Positions 57,714 through 64,000 of a stretch of 64,000 nt of DNA are shown one piece after another (within the stretch, counting starts at the first letter, position 1; each line of letters begins with the position of its first letter). The notes under the pieces are model-generated. The model saw only the letters and a list, made by a program, of their open reading frames with translations. It was not told the DNA's origin and made no database searches. This DNA is from Bacteroidia bacterium. GTDB taxonomy: Bacteria > Bacteroidota > Bacteroidia > Bacteroidales > JAPLDU01. The stretch spans positions 1-64,000 of the forward strand of contig JAPLDU010000018.1 of NCBI GenBank assembly GCA_026391255.1, given 5' to 3'. Position numbers and translations under genes: made by a program.

Positions 57714-57922
57714 CCTAACCTGACCGAGCCAGAACCAAACAAGAAATCACAAATTTCAAAATACAAATTACAAATAAATTCGAATCAATAAAATGACAAA
57801 TTCAAAACCGGTGTATGCATTTCGTACTTGAAATTTTGATATTGTTAATTATTTGTTTTTTGTGATTTGTTTTTTGGAATTTATTGCCAAAACACATCAA
57901 GATTTACGACATAAGGCATTAA
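57714..57922. repeat. ~200-bp interspersed palindromic element, copy C
   Basis: It begins CCTAACCTGACCGAGCCAG and ends GCCAAAACACATCAAGATTT. The inner A-rich left half and TTATTTGT/ATTTGTTTT right half are complementary, as in copies A and B. It lies between the TPR lipoprotein and the ABC ATPase. Confidence 0.75.
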
Positions 57923-57958
57923 GTACCACATGAATTTCAAAAAGAATTGCCTGATATA

Positions 57959-58606
57959 ATGATCAGAATAGAAAAGATTACCAAGTCCTATGGAAACCTG
58001 AATGTACTGAAAGGTATTGACCTTGAGATCAGGAAAGGTGAAATTGTGGCAATTGTCGGGGCCAGCGGAGCAGGAAAAACCACCCTGCTCCAAATTATCG
58101 GTACACTTAACAGACCTGATACAGGAAAGATATACTTCAACCAGGTGGATGTTAATTTGTTAAAGGAAAAACAGTTATCGAAATTCCGCAACCGGAATAT
58201 TGGTTTTGTCTTCCAGTTTCACCAGCTATTGCCTGAATTTACCGTGCTGGAGAATATTTGCATCCCGGCTTATATTGCAGGAAGTAGGAAGGGTGAAACA
58301 ATAAAGCGAGCGGAAGATATTTGCCGTTTTCTTGGTATGGAAGAGAGAATTAATCATAAACCCAATGAATTATCCGGTGGCGAACAGCAAAGGACAGCTG
58401 TAGCAAGGGCTTTGATCAATAACCCCGATATAGTCCTTGCCGATGAACCTTCAGGTAACCTCGATTCAAAAAACAAAAAGGAATTGCACGAACTCTTTTT
58501 CAGCTTGCGGGATAATTTTAACCAGACATTTGTGATCGTTACCCACGACCATGAATTGGCGGGAATGTCAGACCGCATTGTTACAATTAAAGACGGTAGA
58601 ATTTGA
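57959..58606 (+). CDS. ABC transporter ATP-binding protein, LolD-like
   Basis: From the ATG at 57959 this encodes 215 aa; the TTG at 57947 is less likely. It shows Walker [11 protein letters not shown]-loop [13 protein letters not shown] signature [16 protein letters not shown], Walker [13 protein letters not shown], and the switch His in VTHDHELAG. It belongs to the MacB/LolD family (the [15 protein letters not shown] stretch is typical). In Gram-negatives this family works with LolCE to release lipoproteins or with MacB/FtsX-type permeases. No permease is adjacent, as often for Bacteroidota LolD. Confidence 0.88.
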   Translation: MIRIEKITKSYGNLNVLKGIDLEIRKGEIVAIVGASGAGKTTLLQIIGTLNRPDTGKIYFNQVDVNLLKEKQLSKFRNRNIGFVFQFHQLLPEFTVLENICIPAYIAGSRKGETIKRAEDICRFLGMEERINHKPNELSGGEQQRTAVARALINNPDIVLADEPSGNLDSKNKKELHELFFSLRDNFNQTFVIVTHDHELAGMSDRIVTIKDGRI

Positions 58607-58675
58607 GAATTTGAGAATTTGAAAATGTTAATCAATCATCTGATATTAATAATTAAAGCCTGATACCTGATACCA

Positions 58676-58722
58676 ATAAAACTCATAACTCATAACTCAT
58701 AACTCATAACTCATAACTCAGT
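58676..58722. repeat. ATAACTC heptamer array
   Basis: About six copies of CATAACT in a row run up to the start codon of the peptidase gene (ATG 58723). The array would lie in its leader or promoter. Confidence 0.85.
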
Positions 58723-60867
58723 ATGTGCCGCATAAAGTCGTATTTCGTTGTGTTCCTGATTTTATCGGGAATCACCGGTTTCTCGCAGACAAAGGAATTG
58801 ACCATTGAAGATGTAAGCACCGGCAGCAGGCAGTTTACACCTAAAACCCTGAAACAGTTACAGTGGAGATACGACCTGCCGGAATTCACCTGGGTCAGGA
58901 ATGATCAGCTAATGCAAAATAATCTGAAAGATACTGTTACTACTTATCTTTTAAAAGTTTCTGACCTGAACAATGTACTTAAAGCCGAGGGCATGGAAGA
59001 ATTGAAAGCTTTTCCTGCTGTTACATGGAAAAGCAATAACAGCTTTGAATTTAGTACAAAAGATTATTGCTTATCTTACAATATCCTGACTAAGAAACTT
59101 CGCAAAATTCTGAAATTTGACGAGAATGCTGAGAATTATCTGGCAAATGTGAATGGCGTATATGCATATACTGTTGACAATAATCTGTTTATATCCGATT
59201 CAACAGGAAAGGTAAGCCAGGTGACCAAAGATACTGACAAAGGCATCGTGAACGGAGCTACTGTTTCACGCGACGAATTTGGAATTAACGGAGGTATTTT
59301 TTGGTCTCCCAAAGGTAATTACCTGGCCTTTTACAGGAAGGACGAAACAGAAGTTGCAGAATATCCGCTGGTCGATATCACTGCTCCTGAAGCAACATTG
59401 AAGGAAACCCGGTATCCGATGACAGGTTCAAAAAGCGAACATATCACCGTGGGTGTGTATGATCCGGTGAACCATAAAACATTGTTTCTTGAAACCGGCG
59501 GCCCGGATGATCAGTACCTGACCTGTGTTACCTGGAGCCCCGATGAAAAATACATATTTATTGCCCACCTGAACAGGGAGCAGAACCATCTGAAACTGAA
59601 CTGCTACAATGCATCGACGGGTAAATTTGTTAATACACTTTTTGAAGAAACAAGTGATAAATATGTTGAGCCCCAGGATCCTTTGTACTTTCTGAAAACC
59701 AGGCCTGACCAGTTTCTGTGGTTCAGCAGGCGTGACGGCTACAGGCATCCGTATCTTTATGATACTTCGGGCAAAATGATCAGGCAGCTTACCAAAGGCA
59801 ACTGGGAAGTGACAGATATCATCGGAACTGATTCAAAAGAACAGAATCTTTTTATCAGGACTACTGCCGATAGTCCGCTGGAACGCCAGGTGTACAAAGT
59901 AAATCTTATCAATGGCAAAATAAAGAAACTGACAACTCAGGACGGGACTCATTCTGCGATTCCTGATAAATCAGGTAAATATTTTGCAGATATTTATTCA
60001 TCTGTCAAATCTCCAAGGATTATTAACCTGATGGATGCCGATGGCAAATTAATGAGAAACCTTCTGACAGCAGATAATCCATTCAAAGATTATAAAATGG
60101 GAGAGATGAGTATTTCTACTATCAAAGCAGCCGATGATACAACAACTCTGTATTGCAGGATGATCAGGCCTCCTGACTTTGATGCTTCAAAGAAATACCC
60201 TGTGATCGTATATGTTTATGGCGGTCCGCATGAACAACTGATCAGGGATACATGGCTTGGAGGAGCATCAATGTTTGACTGGTTCATGGCTCAGAAAGGG
60301 TATATTATTTTTACCGTTGATAACCGTGGTTCGGCTAACCGCGGCCGGGATTTTGAGAACGTTATTCACAGGAATCTCGGGGTAAACGAAATGGCCGACC
60401 AGATGAAAGGCATTAAGTACCTCGAATCTCTGGGATATGCCGATATGAAACGCATTGGTGTTTCGGGTTGGAGTTTCGGCGGGTTCATGACCACCTCACT
60501 GATGACTCACTATCCCGATGTTTTCAAAGTCGGAGTTGCCGGTGGTGCCGTTACCGACTGGAGATATTATGAGGTGATGTATGGCGAGCGCTACATGGAC
60601 AAACCGGACGAAAACCCTGATGGTTATGAAAAAACCAGCGTGATCAGTGCGGCTAAGAATTTGAAAGGAAAATTGCTGCTTATTCATGGCGCTATGGATA
60701 AAACGGTAGTATGGCAGAATACCTTGTCGTTCCTGCGCGAATGCATCAAGCAAAATGTCCAGGTGGACTACTTCGTATATCCTTTGGCCGAGCATGGAGT
60801 AGGAGCAAGGGATCGTCTTCATCTCAATACCAAAATAATGGAATATTTTGATCAGAATCTGAAATAG
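58723..60867 (+). CDS. S9 family peptidase, dipeptidyl-peptidase IV type
   Basis: This encodes 714 aa with a signal peptide (VVFLILSGITGFSQ, cleavage after FSQ or nearby). The N-terminal DPP-IV beta-propeller (about 80-450) has WSPKGNYLAFYRKDETEV and WSPDEKYIFIAHLNRE repeats. The C-terminal alpha/beta hydrolase domain (about 480-714) has the nucleophile Ser in GVSGWSFGGFMTTSL, Asp in HGAMDKTVVW and His in AEHGVGARDRLHL. Such periplasmic or surface peptidases remove X-Pro dipeptides. The His loop GVGARD replaces the usual V-x-G-R-D spacing only slightly, so activity is expected. Monocistronic, preceded by a heptamer array. Confidence 0.93.
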   Translation: MCRIKSYFVVFLILSGITGFSQTKELTIEDVSTGSRQFTPKTLKQLQWRYDLPEFTWVRNDQLMQNNLKDTVTTYLLKVSDLNNVLKAEGMEELKAFPAVTWKSNNSFEFSTKDYCLSYNILTKKLRKILKFDENAENYLANVNGVYAYTVDNNLFISDSTGKVSQVTKDTDKGIVNGATVSRDEFGINGGIFWSPKGNYLAFYRKDETEVAEYPLVDITAPEATLKETRYPMTGSKSEHITVGVYDPVNHKTLFLETGGPDDQYLTCVTWSPDEKYIFIAHLNREQNHLKLNCYNASTGKFVNTLFEETSDKYVEPQDPLYFLKTRPDQFLWFSRRDGYRHPYLYDTSGKMIRQLTKGNWEVTDIIGTDSKEQNLFIRTTADSPLERQVYKVNLINGKIKKLTTQDGTHSAIPDKSGKYFADIYSSVKSPRIINLMDADGKLMRNLLTADNPFKDYKMGEMSISTIKAADDTTTLYCRMIRPPDFDASKKYPVIVYVYGGPHEQLIRDTWLGGASMFDWFMAQKGYIIFTVDNRGSANRGRDFENVIHRNLGVNEMADQMKGIKYLESLGYADMKRIGVSGWSFGGFMTTSLMTHYPDVFKVGVAGGAVTDWRYYEVMYGERYMDKPDENPDGYEKTSVISAAKNLKGKLLLIHGAMDKTVVWQNTLSFLRECIKQNVQVDYFVYPLAEHGVGARDRLHLNTKIMEYFDQNLK

Positions 60868-60988
60868 GTTATTGCATTTGAATGATAATAATTTCGGTTT
60901 GAATAAGGTAATAAGGTTATTTTCCGGGGTGTAGTTTCTACTATGGTTTTGAGTAAGACATAAGGGTTCAAGGTATATTATTAAAATA

Positions 60989-61223
60989 TTAGAAGCTGTT
61001 TTAAATTTATTAATATCTTAAAATTTTGCCATATTTTACTTTTTACCCACCCCTAACCCCTCCCTGCGAGCAAGGAGGGGGGACTGAGTTCTGCCAATTT
61101 AGTACATATAACATAACGGACAATCCCCTCCCTGCCAGCAGGGAGGGGACGAAGGGGAGGGTACATAAATTAAAATTATATATTAATAATCAAACACTTA
61201 ATAAAATTCAAAACAGCTTCTAA
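60989..61223. repeat. MITE-like element 2 with 21-bp terminal inverted repeats
   Basis: The left end (60989-61009) and right end (61203-61223) are complementary at 19 of 21 positions, with GAAGCTGTTTT at the outside. Inside are two GC-rich hairpins: ACCCCTCCCTGC..GGAGGGG near 61053-61080 and CCCTCCCTGC with GCAGGGAGGG near 61125-61148. The element is about 235 bp and has no gene, as expected for a non-autonomous mobile element. Confidence 0.65.
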
Positions 61224-61363
61224 GAAAAAGAAATAATAATATTAATGATAATGAAAACCTTATCTTTCAATCAGACCTTAGTAGAAAATAACGCTATCAT
61301 CGGTAATTTTACCTTATTACCTTATTTGTGTTATTTTAAGATGGTAACAGTAAATTCAGGGTT
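61224..61363. other. Gap before mfd
   Basis: AT-rich, with no gene. It presumably holds the mfd promoter. Confidence 0.3.
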
Positions 61364-64000
61364 TTGACAATTGTTGATCTGTTGGAAATATTTAAAGCTC
61401 AGCCTTCGGCCAATGAGTTTGTGAGCTTTTTACAGGATCAGCCACGGGCAAATGTCCATCTGAAAGGACTTTCAGGCTCGTCTGCAGCCGTGGTATGCGC
61501 TGTTTCATTCCTGTCCTTGCACCGTCCGACTTTAGTGCTCGCCACCGACAAAGAAGAAGCCGCCTACTTTTATGATGACCTGGTTGCCTTTTTGGGTGAG
61601 CAGGATGTATTGTTTTTCCCATCGGTGTATAAGCGCTCTGTCCATTATGAACAGGTCGATCCGGTGAATATTGTCATGCGGACAGAGGTACTGTCGCGTT
61701 TCTCCAATGCTGATTCAACTCCCTTCATCGTGGTCTCTTTTCCTGAGGCCATCATGGAAACTGTTCTGTCACAGAAAGATCTCGCTGATAATACCCTGGG
61801 TCTGAAGGTCGGCGAAAAGCTGAATATTGAATTTATTACCGAAGTACTGCATGAATATAATTTTGAGAAAACCGACTTCGTATTTGAACCTGGCCAGTTT
61901 GCCGTAAGAGGAAGCATCATCGATATTTATTCATTTTCCAATATCCTGCCTTACCGCATTGATTTGTTTGGAAACGAGGTGGAATCAATCCGTACTTTTG
62001 ATGTCGAAAACCAGCTGTCAAAGGAAAAACTTCAGTCTATCTCCATCATTCCTGATACCCAGGCCAGCCGGGTGAAAGAAGAGCGTCAGCCATTTTTCAG
62101 CTTCATTCCTGCCGGAACTCTCATCTGGACAAAAAACCTGGCTTATCTGGCAGAAATTGTTGATCATCATTTTGACCAGTATCTTGCTAAATCATTTATA
62201 GGTGAATCAGGAGAGGAAGATAAACAGGAACAGCATCTGATCTCCGGCAGGTCTTTTCTCAGTCACGCCGGGAAATTCAGTATAGCAGAATTCAGTCATC
62301 AGAATGCTGTTAAAGCCGAAAAGGTAATCATGTTCAGCGCCTCGCCGCAACCCGCATTCAGCAAGAATTTCAGCCTGCTCAGTACAAATCTGAGGGAAAA
62401 TTCTAACAATAATTATCTGAATTACATCTTATCCGACAGTGAGAAGCAGATAGAAAGGTTGCAATCCATCTTCAATGAACTGAACAACGACGTAGAAGAA
62501 TTCACTCCGGTTAATGGCACGCTGCACGAGGGATTCATTGATCACCAGCTGAAAATATGCTGTTATACCGACCACGAGATATTTGAGCGATATCATAAAT
62601 TTCATCTCAAAAGCGGGTTTATACGCAAGGATACGATTACCCTGAACGAGATTGCAGGATTGCACAAAGGCGATTATGTGGTACATGTGGATCATGGCAT
62701 TGGCGTATTCGGCGGCCTTGACCGTATCGAAATCAATGGGAAGATGCAGGAAGCCGTAAGATTAGTCTATAAAGACGGTGATATTCTTTACGTCAATATT
62801 CATTCGCTTCATAAAATCTCGAAATATAAAGGGAAAGACTCTGAGTCACCTAAGATATACAAACTGGGAACAGCAGCCTGGCAGAAACTGAAGCAATCGA
62901 CCAAACGGAAGATCAAGGATATTGCCCGTGAACTCATTGCATTGTATGCCAGGCGCAAAAACGAAACAGGCTTTCGCTTTTCAACGGATACTTATATGCA
63001 ACAGGAGCTTGAGGCTTCTTTTATTTATGAAGATACACCTGACCAGATCACATCCACACAATCCATCAAGAAAGACATGGAATCAGAGATGCCAATGGAC
63101 AGGCTGATATGTGGCGACGTTGGGTTTGGTAAGACAGAAGTGGCGATCAGGGCTGCGTTTAAAGCTGCTGCAGATTCAAAGCAGGTGGCAGTGCTCGTTC
63201 CTACCACTGTCCTGGCATTCCAGCATTTTCATACATTCAGGGACAGACTGAAAAACTTTCCGGTTACAGTGGATTATATCAGCCGTTTCAGGTCGCCAAA
63301 AGAAATAAAGCAGATTATTGAAAAAGCCGGGGAGGGAAAAATTGACATTCTGATTGGCACTCATCGTATTGTCGGGCAGGATATTAAATTCAAAGACCTG
63401 GGTTTGCTGATCGTGGATGAAGAACAGAAGTTTGGAGTTGCAACCAAAGAAAAACTGAAGAAGATGAAGATAAATGTAGATACTCTGACGCTTACTGCCA
63501 CACCAATTCCCCGTACTCTTCAGTTTTCACTGATGGGCGCACGTGATTTGTCTATTATCAATACCCCGCCTCCCAACCGTTATCCCATCATCACCGAATT
63601 GCACCAGTTCAATGCCGATATTATCCGCGAAGCCATTGAATACGAGGTTTCCCGCAACGGACAAGTTTTCTTTGTTCATAACCGTGTGCAGAACATCAGG
63701 GAAGTGGAAGTGCTGGTAAAAAAATTAGTTCCCAAAGCCCGTGTGGTCGTTGGTCATGGCCAGATGGAAGGCAGGGAACTCGAAAATGTAATGCTCGATT
63801 TTATCTATGGAGATTACGATGTATTAATAGCCACCACCATCATCGAAAATGGCCTCGACATCCCGAATGCAAACACCATCATCATTAATGATGCCCATCA
63901 TTTTGGCCTGAGCGATTTATACCAGTTAAGGGGCAGGGTCGGAAGATCGAATAAAAAAGCATTTTGTTACCTGCTGGCGCCACCCATGTCTATGCTCACT
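61364..64000 (+). CDS. mfd: Transcription-repair coupling factor, 3' end beyond window
   Basis: 879 codons run to the window edge without a stop. The frame has no ATG before 61678 while homologous sequence begins at about 61375 ([19 protein letters not shown]), so the TTG at 61364 is the likely start, with an in-frame stop upstream at 61337. Domains are: a UvrB-like N-terminal part ([37 protein letters not shown]), the RNA-polymerase-interacting CarD-like domain ([20 protein letters not shown]), and the translocase with Walker [32 protein letters not shown], the TRG region and QLRGRVGRS. Mfd removes stalled RNA polymerase and recruits UvrA. The C-terminal part is missing because the window ends. 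Confidence 0.95.
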   Translation, partial: MTIVDLLEIFKAQPSANEFVSFLQDQPRANVHLKGLSGSSAAVVCAVSFLSLHRPTLVLATDKEEAAYFYDDLVAFLGEQDVLFFPSVYKRSVHYEQVDPVNIVMRTEVLSRFSNADSTPFIVVSFPEAIMETVLSQKDLADNTLGLKVGEKLNIEFITEVLHEYNFEKTDFVFEPGQFAVRGSIIDIYSFSNILPYRIDLFGNEVESIRTFDVENQLSKEKLQSISIIPDTQASRVKEERQPFFSFIPAGTLIWTKNLAYLAEIVDHHFDQYLAKSFIGESGEEDKQEQHLISGRSFLSHAGKFSIAEFSHQNAVKAEKVIMFSASPQPAFSKNFSLLSTNLRENSNNNYLNYILSDSEKQIERLQSIFNELNNDVEEFTPVNGTLHEGFIDHQLKICCYTDHEIFERYHKFHLKSGFIRKDTITLNEIAGLHKGDYVVHVDHGIGVFGGLDRIEINGKMQEAVRLVYKDGDILYVNIHSLHKISKYKGKDSESPKIYKLGTAAWQKLKQSTKRKIKDIARELIALYARRKNETGFRFSTDTYMQQELEASFIYEDTPDQITSTQSIKKDMESEMPMDRLICGDVGFGKTEVAIRAAFKAAADSKQVAVLVPTTVLAFQHFHTFRDRLKNFPVTVDYISRFRSPKEIKQIIEKAGEGKIDILIGTHRIVGQDIKFKDLGLLIVDEEQKFGVATKEKLKKMKINVDTLTLTATPIPRTLQFSLMGARDLSIINTPPPNRYPIITELHQFNADIIREAIEYEVSRNGQVFFVHNRVQNIREVEVLVKKLVPKARVVVGHGQMEGRELENVMLDFIYGDYDVLIATTIIENGLDIPNANTIIINDAHHFGLSDLYQLRGRVGRSNKKAFCYLLAPPMSMLT

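Overview
The window looks like a chromosomal segment of an anaerobic or microaerotolerant member of the Bacteroidota, probably Bacteroidales-like. Signs of this are a type IX secretion (T9SS) C-terminal sorting domain on a giant surface protein, a BatA-type membrane protein, a PorE-like OmpA protein, DUF4402 and DUF3127 proteins, TAnnTTTG-like promoter boxes, an 11-subunit complex I without the NADH-input module (NuoEFG), and a flavodiiron protein. No tRNA, rRNA or CRISPR array was seen.

Layout. (1) 1-15230: the 3' part of a giant beta-strand-repeat adhesin gene, about 5,000 codons visible, start off-window, broken by two reading-frame shifts and ending in a T9SS sorting domain. (2) 15241-18455: in the same direction and tightly packed, a small exported DUF4402-like protein and a 901-aa usher-like outer-membrane beta-barrel. 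(3) 18503-19840 (minus): two paralogous exported pilin-sized proteins. Together these form a candidate surface-assembly locus. (4) 20736-22911 (minus): a REC-PAS-HisKA_3 sensor kinase and a NarL/LuxR response regulator. (5) 23449-30075: hdrC-hdrB-hdrA followed by flxD-flxC-flxB-flxA, an Hdr-Flx electron-bifurcation complex. (6) 30283-40613: nuoABCDHIJKLMN. (7) 40692-41573 (minus): an Mrr-type restriction endonuclease gene bracketed by a near-perfect 35-bp inverted repeat. (8) 41703-42893 (minus): a flavodiiron protein. (9) 43369-61363: a mostly core-gene stretch with a PorE-like protein, purM, prfA, a BatA-like protein, a DUF3127 protein, an AT-rich orphan, a membrane TPR protein, bcp-recA, a TPR lipoprotein, a LolD-type ATPase and a DPP-IV-type peptidase. 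(10) 61364-64000: mfd, cut by the window end.

How the genes fit together. Hdr-Flx probably connects NAD(H), ferredoxin and a disulfide (or similar) acceptor. The adjacent complex I, with no NADH module, probably takes electrons from ferredoxin or another low-potential donor and pumps ions. The flavodiiron protein and Bcp fit an anaerobe coping with O2 and peroxide.

Two window-wide patterns stand out. First, five normally intact genes (the adhesin twice, flxD, flxA, nuoH, the porE-like gene) carry frame-changing lesions that look mostly like short internal deletions; this may be an assembly problem or real decay. Second, intergenic gaps are crowded with short tandem arrays (often heptamers), a three-copy ~200-bp palindromic element, two MITE-like elements sharing a terminal repeat, and REP-like hairpins.
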